In this document: in pieces, positions 11,630 through 22,320 of the stretch | Position numbering within the stretch: position 1 is the stretch's first letter | How the letters are laid out: each line of letters opens with the position of its first letter | Source of the DNA: Tillus elongatus | Taxonomy: Eukaryota; Arthropoda; Insecta; Coleoptera; Cleridae | NCBI GenBank assembly: GCA_964006375.1 | Contig: OZ023266.1 | Span: forward strand, 14,148,565 to 14,212,564 | DNA: 64,000 nt | Direction of reading: 5' to 3' | Notes under the pieces: model-generated | What the model was told of the DNA's origin: nothing | The model's database searches: none | The model's input: the letters and a program-made list of their open reading frames with translations, nothing else | Translations under genes and position numbers: made by a program

Positions 11630-12125
11630 TTATAGCAGTTTTATAACACCGTTGTCTTCCAGATGTTTAAGAACACGTTCTTCCGTTGTATTCATAGCCG
11701 CTCTTTTCACGTGTATCCATGCTCGTTTTTCAACTCTGACAAACCCATACTCGCTATGTTGCTCATCTAAACCACGTACAAAAGACGTTCTATTTGATTT
11801 TATATATTTCTTGTTGCTGACTTTGTCTGCAGACAGGCCACATGCGAGTTCATCCCCAATGTGACTGTTGCCCTCAACAACCACATTATTACTTTTAGCT
11901 TTTTCCATTATAACTTTATAATTTTTTGAAATATTGGCAACATCGCATTTTACCTTTGTGCATGGTTTGTTTACATTGGCGACATTTACATTCATTTTTT
12001 TTTGCCAATCTATTATCGTCTTCTGATAATCAATTATGACCTAAAGATTATTACGGTCACGTTTGCAGCATTTAGTTGTATTATAAACACTTTCAGGTCT
12101 GTTCCAACTTTTTGAAAATTCATGT
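11630..12125 (-). pseudogene. Gag-like ORF1 fragment of a non-LTR retrotransposon (tentative)
   Basis: A 121-codon open minus-strand frame (11995 to 11630) ends with RTSFVRGLDEQ and AWIHVKRAAMNTTEERVLKH. That pattern of an aromatic-rich strand plus a helix (T-x-E-x-V-x-x-L) resembles the C-terminal nucleic-acid-binding domain of insect LINE ORF1 proteins. Upstream, in another frame, a basic stretch (KCCKRDRNNL, IIDYQKTIIDWQKK) looks like the preceding coiled-coil. No full ORF1 remains, and the family call rests on pattern only. Confidence 0.4.
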
Positions 12126-12129
12126 GATT

Positions 12130-12385
12130 TTATAGGTTATTTGTAGGAGCCTCACTGAAAGTGCCTTGAAATTCACTATCGGTGCAGGAGTTTATATGCT
12201 CTCGAACTTGTTCACTCAAAGTACACTAAAATGGAAAAGTAAACACACTTAAATTAAACCGAAGTCAAAATACAAACATTAATTTAAATTCATTGATTGT
12301 TGTTGCCCTTACTTGAAGAAACTTGTCCATACTGCATACAGACTTGGAGAATACTTCTCTGGCTTCACTGTTGGTTTTTAGTGGT
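12130..12385 (-). CDS. Possible two-exon reading frame, unknown
   Basis: On the minus strand an open stretch ending MDKFLQ meets a GTAAGG donor at 12310. A TTCCATTTTAG acceptor at 12226 resumes in frame with CTLSEQVREHINSC and stops at 12130. The implied intron is 85 bp with GT-AG ends. Upstream it reaches the perfect palindrome at 12405-12446. No family is recognised. It could be an exon of the adjacent ORF1-like sequence or coincidence. Confidence 0.25.
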
Positions 12386-12404
12386 GAAGGACGTAGCCAG
12401 CGCG

Positions 12405-12446
12405 TGAGCTAACTGGAGCAAGTGGCCACTTGCTCCAGTTAGCTCA
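12405..12446. repeat. Perfect 42-bp palindrome without spacer
   Basis: The left half TGAGCTAACTGGAGCAAGTGG is exactly mirrored, the axis falling between GTGG and CCAC. With one mismatch the symmetry extends to 12402-12449. Such a spacerless palindrome can extrude as a cruciform and is unstable in cloning and assembly. Confidence 0.95.
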
Positions 12447-12449
12447 TGC

Positions 12450-14280
12450 TAAATGAAATATTATTATATGCGCTACCTACTTATCTGTTTGTAGTCAGTG
12501 CCAAGCCCGGAACACAATAATACTTAGCGATATAAATTAATTCATTTATAACGGACTATAATTGTAATGAAATACGTAAATATGTTGTTAATGATCAAAA
12601 AACAACCCACGCTCGCGGATTTCGTCGCGTGTGCGATGTGGAGGGAGTGGACCTAGCCTATCTACCTCCTACCTAATTGGATTGGCACCGACTTTAAACA
12701 GATAAGTAAGTAGTATAATAATACTTCATTTAAGTTAATTTTTCCTTTTTGAGTTAAATCTGTAATCCAGTTATTTTTCGCTTTTTAGTGCCTATTTTGA
12801 AATCCGTCGGTTTATTTTTTTTTTAGTTTTTTTTTATTAGATTATTGTATTTTCATGTATAATTTGATACAAATTTGAATCGTCTAAAATTAAAATATTG
12901 TTAAAATTACCTTACTAACGCTACTGTATGTTCTGCTATATTTAACCAAAATGTCTAAAATGACCAGTAAAATTGTAACACTCTGTAGCTAAAACTGATT
13001 CTTAAAATAAATTAGTGGTATATTTATGATTGGTTAATACCAATTGACCAGAAACAATGCAAAAACGCACATAAACAAGCACTTTCTGAAAATTTGTCAG
13101 ATGCTATTATCTTCTGAAAGCCGTTTCCAAAATCTGCCAGCAAACTTCAGGCTAAATTGAATCTTAGCGCACAAACCCTTTAATTTTTCGGTGAGATGCT
13201 TTTCCGTTTCTTATACCATATGACTTTAGCGAGATAAAAATGCAGTCACCAGCATTTAACTTGACACAAACATCCGCCACTGGAGAGCGGCTTTCTTAAG
13301 AGGAGCGGCACGGCGGCGGTTTGAAAGAGGCAGAGCACTAGTAGCTGCTGTTTGGAACCACATAACGCCCGTGATCGTTGTTGATCGTTCACCTCTGGCC
13401 TCATAGTGGCTGCCACCGCTCTGCCTTTCTCTCCTTGTCCTCTCCTGAATGCGCTGTTCTCACCGTGGTGACGGTGACTCATGTATGATGGTGATTGAAT
13501 GACTTGATGGATATCTGCCATTAGCAGTGACAGTTTTAAGACCTTCCCGTCCTTCCCCTGCGTCACCGTAAAGCCCTAACTGGCACCCACACATCTGCCG
13601 TCAACCAACTGCCAGATCGTCTGTCTTTTTAATGTGTCAGGGAGGAGAAATATATATACTTCACTCTTACCGTTATATAAATGATTATTCATGACTTACT
13701 TTTTTCATTTCTGGTGGCTGGGACCAGCGCCACGTCGACGGTGATGTTCTCGGTGACGGGTGATGTGTGGACCTACATTTGTTACAGCTCTTCAGGAAAT
13801 TAGTTCGAAAATATTTGGACCGTAATGGAGAGAGGAAATAATTCGTCCTAATTTCTGACAGTAGGTGGTTTATGCTAATCTTGTTTTTCCTTATTCGTAT
13901 TTGGTGTCATCTACTTATAATTTACTATAATTGGCTTAACAGCTTCTTTCAAGTTAATTATATTTACCACTGAAACTAAACGATAAATCTTTGACTCCCC
14001 AGTTCTTTGAGAAAGCCGGTGCAGGTGGCGAAACTCTGCAAGTTAACTAGTGTACCTTTTCGGTAATACATACTTTAAGGTAACAGGTAATATTACATTT
14101 ATTGTGTGGTTTATTATAGCGCAATGAAAATGCAATTGTTCCCTATACTAATAATTATAAGTGACACCTCCTTCACTTGACTTTGGAATGAATGAAGTTG
14201 CAATCTTATAACGGAACAATTGGGCCAAAAAGTTGATACCATATCAGCGATGGGATATGGTGGTTATCGAACGAAGCACC
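12450..14280. other. Mostly non-coding, one GC-richer block
   Basis: No recognisable element. 13240-13800 is clearly richer in G and C than its surroundings and contains a 106-codon open minus-strand frame (13566-13246) of unknown identity. It might be exonic or a foreign repeat, but nothing in it supports a call. Confidence 0.3.
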
Positions 14281-14295
14281 GGAATATCTCGATCA

Positions 14296-14850
14296 CACAA
14301 GTGTACTTTCCGACATCACAAAGCGAGCAGGATTGAGTGGAATATATTTTAATATAAAACAAATTTGTAAGAAAATGAGGACACGGGGTCAGATCTTTAA
14401 AATGGTGGATTTTAATGCGCTAATATGCGATCAAAATAGAAATGTTGTAGCTGAAAATTTTGGATAAGATGAAAATAATTAAAGAAAAGATATGGCAATG
14501 GAAGGGACATTTTCTAGTTATAACAAGCACCAGGTTTGACGGACCCAAAAGAAGTGCGTTATTGAAGCGCAGTCCCAGAATACCACGATAAATCAAGTGT
14601 ACTTTCCGACATCACAAAGCGAGGAGAAAGAAGTGGAATATATTTTCACATAAAAGAAATTTGTTAAAAAATAAGGAAACAGAGTAAGATATAAGGAAGG
14701 ATTTTAATGCGGTGATAGGTAAGCAAATGAAAAGTGCTGTAGCTGAGACTTTTGGATTTGAAGAAATGAATGAAAAAGGATATAGGGTAATGGAAGTCCT
14801 TTGAGGAAAATTGTCTTGTTACAACGAGAACAAGCTTTGAAGGACCCAAA
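14296..14850 (+). pseudogene. Duplicated LINE endonuclease fragments
   Basis: Two diverged units (about 14296-14560 and 14598-14850, period near 300 bp) each carry a DFNA motif: VDFNALICDQN in the first, and KDFNAVIGKQ followed by FGFEEMNEKG in the second. The DFNA-x-I-G-x-Q ... FG ... NE-x-G pattern is that of the apurinic-endonuclease domain of RTE/L1-type LINEs. The first unit has a stop after the FG. Both are fragments in tandem, so the duplication came after insertion. Confidence 0.5.
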
Positions 14851-14884
14851 AGAAAACTGTATAAGCAGCAAGCACCAGAGGATT

Positions 14885-15160
14885 TTTTTATTTTAACAAC
14901 ACACCACGAGGGCCTACAGCCTAATTACTATCATACCGTGGGTGTTGACAAGGAGAAAAAGGCAACTTGTTAATTCTGGACTTCCAGGTTTGGAGGTTCG
15001 GAGGAAAAGGAAAAACATGTACCGGCAAGGAATTCCACAACTTGGAAGTCCTCGGGGCAAAAGTGCGGGCTAAACAAGATGTTCTATGTCTGGTAACCTG
15101 GATAGTAAAAGGGTGCATTCGCTCTGTTTCCCTGGTAGATCTGTTGGGGGAAGCAGGTGG
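14885..15160 (-). pseudogene. LINE family A copy A2, 3' end
   Basis: The minus strand reads MHPFTIQVTRHRTS, then FAPRTSKLWNSLPVHVFPFP and SRINKLPF, the conserved C-terminus of family A. The family's 3' tail (GTGTGTTGTTAAAA) is at 14885-14900. Only about 275 bp survive, immediately upstream of the transposase gene at 15.3 kb on the opposite strand. Confidence 0.8.
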
Positions 15161-15343
15161 AGGTACATGTTATTCATTCGCCATATATTTTGCAAGTTAA
15201 GGATATAGTTTAAAAGTTATTTAAGGTTGCTATGGAAATAATCGCCAAATGTCAATTATAATTTACTGAGACATTTGTCACATTTGATTGTTAACGCGTG
15301 TGATATTTTAGTTGTGGCTTACGTGAAAAAGTTGTTTGATTTA

Positions 15344-16348
15344 ATGATGGCAACATTTACGAATGCTGAATATGCACAGATTTTATTCATGTACGGTTTC
15401 TGTAATAGAAATGCGGCTGAAGCTCAACGTGAATATGTACGGCGCTTTTCACATAGGCGCGTTCCTCATTCCACATTGTTTGGAAGAACATACAGATGGA
15501 TTCATGAAACTGGCTCCGTTGATGAAATTCATAGTTTAGTTTTAACCTCAAGGTTCAATTCTAGGGTAGATGAGGAAATTTTGGACTCTTTCGAAGAAGA
15601 TCCCACGACAAGCACTATGAAAGTTTCCTCTTCTCTGAGCGTCTCGCGGTGGAAAGTGTGGTCAGTTCTGTATCGGGAAGGACAGCACCCTTACCATTAC
15701 ACGCCAGTTCAAGGATTGCAGCTAGGTGATCCAACAAGAAAGCTTCAATTTTGCCATTTCCTGTTGAACGCTGATAATGAAGATAGAAATTTCCTGTCTA
15801 GAATTCTGTGGACCGCCGAGTCAAAATTCACCAAAGGAGAAATATTCAATTGTCATAATTCTCATTATTGGTCTACGGAAAACCCCAGATTAACTAAAGT
15901 AACAAGTTATCAAAGACGATTCAGTGTAAATGTTTGGATTGGTGCGATTGGTAACAATCTGGTGGGCCCGCATTTCTTTGCAGACAACCTAAATGGTGAA
16001 GATTATGAAAATTTCTTATCACATGATCTTATGAAGTTACTAGATGACGTACCACTAGCAAACAGATGTGATATGATTTTCCAGCAAGACGGGTATCGGG
16101 CACACCATTGTCGCAACGTGAGGGCGCTATTAGATCGCTGGTTTCCAAACAAGTGGATTAGGAGAGGAGGACCAATACCGTGGCCGCCAAGAGGTCCAGA
16201 TTTAACTCCCATAGATGTCTATGTATCGAGTCATATGAAACAAATCGTTTACGAAGTGGAGATTCACACACGAGAGCAACTGATTTACAGAATTCAGCAA
16301 GCAGCAGGACAAATAAAATCTCGGGACGCAGCAAGTGCGTTATGGTAG
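15344..16348 (+). CDS. DUF4817/DD41D mariner-like transposase, near intact
   Basis: A cut-and-paste transposase of the Tc1/mariner superfamily, 334 codons from the ATG at 15344. Codons further upstream begin with TTG and do not match the family. Residues about 5-58 are the DUF4817 helix-turn-helix region (MATFTNAEYAQILFMYGFCN), which binds the element ends. The RNase-H-fold domain follows. The first catalytic Asp position reads WTAE, so Asp is replaced by Ala at residue 158. The second Asp is in FQQDG (249) and the third in TPID (291), with 41 residues between them. The frame has no stops, but the lost Asp suggests it is inactive. The last residues (RDAASALW) are encoded by the terminus of the adjoining MITE. 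No inverted repeat is visible upstream. Confidence 0.85.
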   Translation: MMATFTNAEYAQILFMYGFCNRNAAEAQREYVRRFSHRRVPHSTLFGRTYRWIHETGSVDEIHSLVLTSRFNSRVDEEILDSFEEDPTTSTMKVSSSLSVSRWKVWSVLYREGQHPYHYTPVQGLQLGDPTRKLQFCHFLLNADNEDRNFLSRILWTAESKFTKGEIFNCHNSHYWSTENPRLTKVTSYQRRFSVNVWIGAIGNNLVGPHFFADNLNGEDYENFLSHDLMKLLDDVPLANRCDMIFQQDGYRAHHCRNVRALLDRWFPNKWIRRGGPIPWPPRGPDLTPIDVYVSSHMKQIVYEVEIHTREQLIYRIQQAAGQIKSRDAASALW

Positions 16349-16750
16349 CGAATTTTCTTTAAAATATTTTTAATAGCAAATGTCTTTCTTTGATGAAAGC
16401 AGGCATCAAACTTGATTGCCTATATAGTAGAAACAATGTATCATATTTCATTGAAACAAATTTATTGTTTGAAAATATATAAACATTTTTCAAAAGTCTA
16501 GATGCAGCAAATGTGTTATGAAAGTGATTTTCCATAAAAATGTTTTTAATAGCAAATGCGAGCAGGCATCAATCTAATTACCGGTATAGCCTATGTAGTA
16601 GAAACAATGTACTATATTTTATCAAAATTACTTATGGTTTGAAAATATACAAAAATTTTCCGAAAATAAACTTAAATGTTGGTTTTCTATCCAACAAAGC
16701 TTACGTTAATAGCAAATTGAGTTATTGAAATTTGAAGGATTTAATGAAAC
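16311..16750 (+). mobile_element. Two tandem MITE copies (GCAGCAAGTGCG family)
   Basis: The first copy (16311-16490) starts with the family terminus ACGCAGCAAGTGCGTTATGG inside the transposase stop region and breaks off after the GAAACAATGTA block. The second (16493-16750) restarts with a diverged terminus (GATGCAGCAAATGTGTTATG). It runs to the GAGTTATTGAAATTTGAAGG block that precedes the right end, and then enters a foldback. Neither copy encodes protein. Confidence 0.75.
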
Positions 16751-16884
16751 TTTGGTAAATTTACAGATTAGCACCCGAACGCTTTTCAACAAATTGTTTT
16801 CAGAGACATTACTAGGACCTCACCTGCAGGTTTCTGAACAGTTTTTTGAAAAACGTTCGGGAGCTAAACTGCAAATTTACCGAA
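16751..16884. repeat. Foldback at the MITE/tandem-repeat junction
   Basis: Arms 16751-16807 and 16831-16884 are imperfect inverted repeats (GGTAAATTTACAG ... CCCGAACG against CGTTCGGG ... GCAAATTTACC) around a 23-base loop. Confidence 0.75.
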
Positions 16885-17840
16885 AATTTGCTACCAAAAC
16901 GCACTTACTGCGTCCAGATTTTTTTCTTACAAACGCATCATATTTCGATAAAAAATGCAAAAATGCATTAACGAATTTGTTCTACGAAAATTAGTTTAAA
17001 AAAATTATACACCCCTACTCACTCCTGGTCCCGTAACTTCCTTGGGAAGTGTGAACAAGTAATTTTTCTTGGGGTTTGTGGATCCAGAGGGGTGGGGGCC
17101 TAGGCAGGTTTCTGAAAACAGTTTTTTGAAAAGCGTTCGGGAGCTAAACTGCAAATTTATCGAAAATTCGCTACCAAAACGCACTTACTGCGTCCAGATT
17201 TTTTTCTTGCAAACGCATCATATTTCTACAAAAAATGGAAAAATGCATTCACGAATTTGTTCTACGAAAATTAGTTAAAAAAAATTATACACCCCTACTC
17301 ACTCCTGGTCCGGTAACTTCCTTGGGGAGTGTGAACAAGAAATTTTTCTTGGGGTTTGTGGATCCAGGGGGGGCCCTAGGCAGGTTTCTGAAAACAGTGT
17401 TTTGAAAAGCGTTCGGGAGCTAAACTGCAAATTTACCGAAAATTCGCTACCAAAACGCACTTACTGCGTCCAGATTTTTTTCTTATAAACGCATCATATT
17501 TCGATAAAAAATGCAAAATTACATTAACGAATTTGTTCTAAAAAAATTAGCTAAAAAAATTATGCACCCCTACTCACTCCTGGTCCCGTAACTTCCTTGG
17601 GGAGTGTGAACAACAAATTTTTCTTGGGGTTTGTGGATCCAGGGGGGGCTCTAGGCAGGTTTCTGAAAACAGTGTTTTGAAAAGCGTTCGGGAGCTTAAC
17701 TGCAAATTTACCGAAAATTCGCAACCAAAACGCACTTACTGCGTCCAGATTTTTTTTAAGATAAACGCATCATATTTCGATAAAAAATGCAAAAATGCAT
17801 TAACAAATTTGTTCCACGATAATTAGCTAAAAAAAATTAT
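16831..17840 (+). repeat. 276-bp tandem repeat, about 3.7 units
   Basis: The word GGTTTCTGAA recurs at 16829, 17107, 17383 and 17658 (periods 278, 276 and 275). Every unit includes CGCACTTACTGCGTCCAGA, the terminus of the window's main MITE family, so the array grew from a MITE end. A satellite-like expansion without coding capacity. Confidence 0.85.
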
Positions 17841-18417
17841 AGGCCGTTAAACCATAAATTTCACTAAACCTACAAATAAATATCCAAACAGCTACCAAAC
17901 TTAACTAGACTGACAGCCAAAGCACCATAGAAAGGGTCTATTTGAAATGGATTTCCTGTAAACGTTTTAGTAAAATGAAGGGCAATGACGGTTGAATCTG
18001 AAACTTAAGGGTTTGCAGAACACTCTTCTTGCAACATTTTCTTTTCACAAATGGTATTTGTTTTACATTCTTTGCCTAAACATTGCCAATTTTGACGTTT
18101 AATATTGCGAGTTTGATGTTTTGAGGAAAACTCCTACATTTATTGCTTTAACTGCCCATAACTTCTTTGTCTTTAAAGCTATGGACTTAAATTTTGGTAC
18201 AGAGTTCACTCTTTATAATACAAACACGCGTACCAAATTTGGTTGCCCTTACTTTGTTATTTCCGGAGATATGAATTTTTTTATAAAGAAAACACAAAAT
18301 TTTCCGGGAAAACCTGGTCAGATTTTCCTGGCTAACGAACTTATCCAAGCCACTTGCAAAAGGAAGGTACTCTGCAAATTTTATCAAGATCGGTCCATTA
18401 TTTTTTGAGTTATCGGT

Positions 18418-18492
<75 letters not shown>

Positions 18493-18540
18493 ACAGATCT
18501 CCCCATAAGCGAATTTTTTTTAAAAAAATTCGCTAAAAAG
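17841..18540 (+). mobile_element. (TA)n element copy T2
   Basis: Contains the shared left modules (CCGTTAAACCATAAA ..., then CCAAATTTGGTTGCCC, then GGAAAACCTGGTCAGATTTT) leading into a TA array at 18421-18489. A short right end follows with an inverted GCGAATTTTTTT/AAAAAAATTCGC hairpin (18510-18535). The usual right half is deleted. Confidence 0.7.
18421..18489. repeat. (TA)n microsatellite
   Basis: Pure TA array within copy T2. Confidence 0.98.
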
Positions 18541-19035
18541 CAAATTTTCTAGTAGGATTACTAAAACAGAAATTTGCAAACGAGCTCGTGCGTGTATAAG
18601 AAATGGAGGTCACCATTTTGAGACTCGTTTGTGAGACTTTTTTAGTTCAGTTAAGTTAAATTTTATCTGTAGAACTTTTTGGTATCAAATTTTCAAAATA
18701 AACGTTTTTGAAATGTTAAATTGATTTGAATTTTTTCACGATACTGATAATTTTTGCCATCACATTTCTTTATTATTATCCTGTTCAACATAGTAATGAC
18801 TGCACAGCGTAAGTTAATGTCTACACTATCTGAAAGAAAAAAAAAATGTGGAAGTGCTTACCACTTATTCTAAAATTTGAATATTAGTAGTAACACATGA
18901 TCAATTTTCGAAAAATCATTAAAACTGAAATAACTCGAAAACCAGAGGACTTTGTATAATGTGATATATGGTTTATTATGTTGCAAAAGAGATATACTAT
19001 CACTGCCTCAAATGAATGTAACCACTTACCAGTCA

Positions 19036-19038
<3 letters not shown>

Positions 19039-19122
<84 letters not shown>

Positions 19123-19220
19123 TAATCTTGGATTTGGGTTCTAGGGGCCCTAACTCGCGCTCATTTGAAAAAAAATATTCGAAAGTCTTACCATCCTTTC
19201 GTAATGAAAATTCACTAAAA
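19039..19220 (+). mobile_element. (TA)n element right half, copy T3
   Basis: TA array (19039-19118), then the conserved right half (GGGTTCTAGGGGCCCTAACT, CGCGCTCATTTG) and the terminus GAAAATTCACTA. The left half is missing; the array abuts unrelated DNA. Confidence 0.75.
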
Positions 19221-20445
19221 TGATGTCGTGGTTGGCAAAAACGCCAGATGACGCTAGCCTCTTCGCCATTGCTACTGTTGCTAGAAAGCTGCTCACGACA
19301 GAGAGACATGGTTGCGACAACATTGCGAAATCTGGTTTAGGATATAATCGCGATGATGATATTTCGATAAACATTTAATTGAAGTGAATCTTTGGATCAT
19401 GATAAGAGCTTAGAATTCTGCCTGATAACTGAAGAGTAGATTATTGTTGTTTTGTCGGCTTTATCTCAGTGTGCGCAGAGCCGAATGGAGAGTGGATAAA
19501 AGCGTTGTAGTGACATTCTCCAAATAATTGACGTTATAATATATTTTACTTTACATATGCGCTAGCAAAAGCATCCTTAAGGGCTCTGGGTTTGTTATTT
19601 TTCTTTTGTTTTATTTCAATTCCAGTTGAAATTCGTTTAAGAAATTTCCGTATTTGAAATTAATAATTTAGTAATCTGCGATGTAAACGCAAAGACTGCT
19701 GTTTGGCCCTTGGCATTTCATGTCAAAGGAAAGAAAACATTTGATATTCAAAGAAAATAATTGAATATGAAATGTAATTCCTAAACTTCATCAACGTTTT
19801 GTGTGTGTTTGTTTATTCTGACATCTCTATAAATTTACGTACCAAGTAATTTTCTTACTCTCGGCAGATTGCATTTTAAATTTAATTAAAATGTACCTAT
19901 GTGTGTCTTTTTTAAATCACATAACCATATTCTTGTGTGTATCTTATGTTGTTACTGAAAATGTAAAGGTAGAGCTCTGGTAAATTTGTATTCGCTGTCA
20001 AAAAAGCAGATACGATTTTAAATAAATGAGAAAGTCAACAGAAAACAAGATAGATAATAGAATTTGGTTTAATCTACCTGTAAAAACATAACCAGGATGT
20101 ATTGGTTTTCAATCCATAAAGTATTAGGCCAGGGCAGAAGCCTTTGAAAATAGTAAAAACTGAACAGAAAATTAGAACAGGATGACACCCATTCGAAAAG
20201 AAAAAAAATAAAGCAAAAATAAGAGGAAAAATAAATTACCGACGATTTGAGGTCGGGAAGTGGAAGGGGGTGAAATTTTGAGGGTGGAAAACGGTTTAAC
20301 ACGATTTCCGGCAAAACTACAATTCCTATTGAAAAAAGTTAAATGGCAAAGTTGTAGGTAATAGAAAGGTCTACAACTTTTGTGTCTACACTTTTTTCAC
20401 AGAACCTAAAAATGTCTGCGAAAAATCAAAATAACCGACTTTTTA
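19221..20445. other. No feature seen
   Basis: AT-rich sequence with no open frame or repeat I can identify. Confidence 0.5.
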
Positions 20446-20571
20446 GTGAATTTTCTTTAAAAAAAATTCACTAATGAGATCCCGACTTTTAAATTTTGAA
20501 AAAATTTCTTCAAATGAGCGCTAATTAGGCCCCCCAGAACACATATCCGGGGTCAGTTTCAATTTTTATAT

Positions 20572-20661
<90 letters not shown>

Positions 20662-21190
20662 AACTAAACAAATAATGGGCCGATTTTGATTAAATTTGGT
20701 GAATAAATTCCTTTTGCAAATGGTTTGGATAAGTTCGTTAGCCAGGAAAATCTGCCCAGGTTTTTCCCGAAAATGTTGTGTTTTCTTTCGAAAAAAATCA
20801 TATCTCCGAAATTAACAAAGTAAGGGCAACCAAATGTGGTTATATCCTTATAGGTAAGTTACCTATCAAAATTTAGCTATGTAGGTCAAAAGACAAAAAA
20901 GTTATAAGCATTTAAAGAAAAATAAATTGGGGTTTTCCTCAAAACGTCAAAGTTGCGATTTAAAACGTCAAAATCGGCAACATTTAGGCAAATTACTTGA
21001 ATCTAATACGGGCTATGGAAATCAAATGTCTCAAGAAGGATGTTTTACAAACCCTGAAATCTTAGTTTCAACCGTCATTGTCCTTTATTTTACTAAAATG
21101 TTTCCAGAAAATTCATTTCAAATAGACGCTTTCTCTGATGCTTGGCAGTAGTCTTAGCTATAGAGCTTATCGTTTAATGGTATATAATTT
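20446..21190 (-). mobile_element. (TA)n element copy T4
   Basis: Begins with the 12-bp-arm hairpin TTAGTGAATTTT ... AAAATTCACTAA (20452-20475), then the right half in inverse orientation, a TA array (20575-20657), and the CCAAATTTGGT/GGTTTTCC modules on the minus strand. It continues without a break into the linker module and MITE at 21200-21742, as the larger composites do, but it lacks a SINE. Confidence 0.75.
20575..20657. repeat. (TA)n microsatellite
   Basis: Pure TA array within copy T4. Confidence 0.98.
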
Positions 21191-21199
21191 TTGTCGAAT

Positions 21200-21425
21200 T
21201 TTCGTAAAAAATCAATAAAGCTCAATATATCCATTATTATACAAGATATGAAAAAAATCTTTACACATTAATTATAGGGTGTCTGGAGCTACATCTTAAA
21301 AAAATATTTCTACAATCACAGGGTGGCCCACAAGTCGTTGGTGATACAAAATTTGTAAACAAACCCGGCTTATCTTATTGCATTTTCCATCGAAATATAA
21401 TGGACATTTGTAAGAAAAGAAATTC
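21200..21425 (+). repeat. Linker module (AAGCTCAATATA ... CATCGAAATATAATG)
   Basis: Shared with 31120-31345 (plus) and with 49316-49560 and 57405-57640 (minus), always between a (TA)n-element block and a MITE. Contains CACAGGGTGGCCCACAAGTC, a word resembling the ends of mariner-like elements. Confidence 0.7.
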
Positions 21426-21742
21426 TGGATGCAGCAAGTGCGTTATGGTAGCGAATTTTGATCATATGCTTCATATTTGAATAGCCCAATTTGCTATTAA
21501 CCTATAAGTTGACCAAGAAACGAGTTTTTCCGGGAACACTTTAAGTTTACTTTTGGAAATTTTTGTACATTTTCACACAATAAAGTTATTTTTATGAAAC
21601 ATGGCACATTGTTTTTACTATATAGGTTATACTGGTAACCAAAATTGATGCCTGCTTTCTTAAATAAAAAGAAAACACATATTTGCAATAAAAACATTTC
21701 AATGAAAATTCACTACCATAACGCACTTGCTGCGTTCAGAGT
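21426..21742. mobile_element. Complete MITE, about 317 bp
   Basis: Inverted termini CTGGATGCAGCAAGTGCGTT at the left and AACGCACTTGCTGCGTTCAG at the right extend for nearly 40 bp (through GTAGCGAATTTT and its inverse). The interior is non-coding and matches copies at 31.35, 49.04 and 57.09 kb. A non-autonomous DNA transposon; the mobilising transposase is not established. Confidence 0.85.
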
Positions 21743-22059
21743 TTTGGTTTTTTAGTTTTCTCTCCCACACAAAAAAAAAATTTTTTCACGAAATTTGGTC
21801 GCAACTTACCTTGTCAAGTCCCAAACACGCTGTAATTTTTTCGATTCAAAATATTTATTTTTTCCTCTTATTTTGATTCTATATCGAAAATCAAAATTCT
21901 CACATCAAAAAAGCCGCTTTTTAAAAAAACTGGGTGCGCTTTTGTTCGCTGAAACCTTTTATTCTGTCGATGAGTTCGAAAATCACTTAAGGTCATTATA
22001 GTTGTTGTGATGTTCCTAAAATTAGTCGTTTTGGTATCTTATATGTGATTTCACAGTGA

Positions 22060-22203
22060 TATATTGTGTGACTGTTTGTATTTATGTGAATATTTCGCAT
22101 ATTATTTTACTTTTTGATTCTTATGTTTTTATAATTTTATTAACGTGTCTATCTGACACATTGTATCAGCTCATGACAAAATAAATCTATCTATCTATCT
22201 ATA
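22060..22203 (+). repeat. Probable LINE 3' tail with (TCTA)n
   Basis: TCAGCTCATGACAAAATAAA followed by four TCTA units, a typical CR1-type 3' end with microsatellite tail. No coding part is recognisable upstream. Confidence 0.5.
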
Positions 22204-22320
22204 AAGTCTGAAACCGCTCTCGGATTTGGGTTCCAGAAATCCTAAATCGCGCTCATTTGAAGAATTTTTTTCAGAATTCAAAAGGCGCCGTCTCATTAGT
22301 AAATTTTTGTATATCCGTGC
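22204..22320 (+). repeat. Fragment of (TA)n element right half
   Basis: TCGGATTTGGGTTCCAGAAA ... CGCGCTCATTTGAAG ... TCTCATTAGTAAATTTTT matches the family right half, without its TA array. Confidence 0.65.

Noticed and set aside
16831..17840. CRISPR-like array
   Set aside because: Units are 276 bp, almost entirely repeat without unique spacers, and the genome is eukaryotic.
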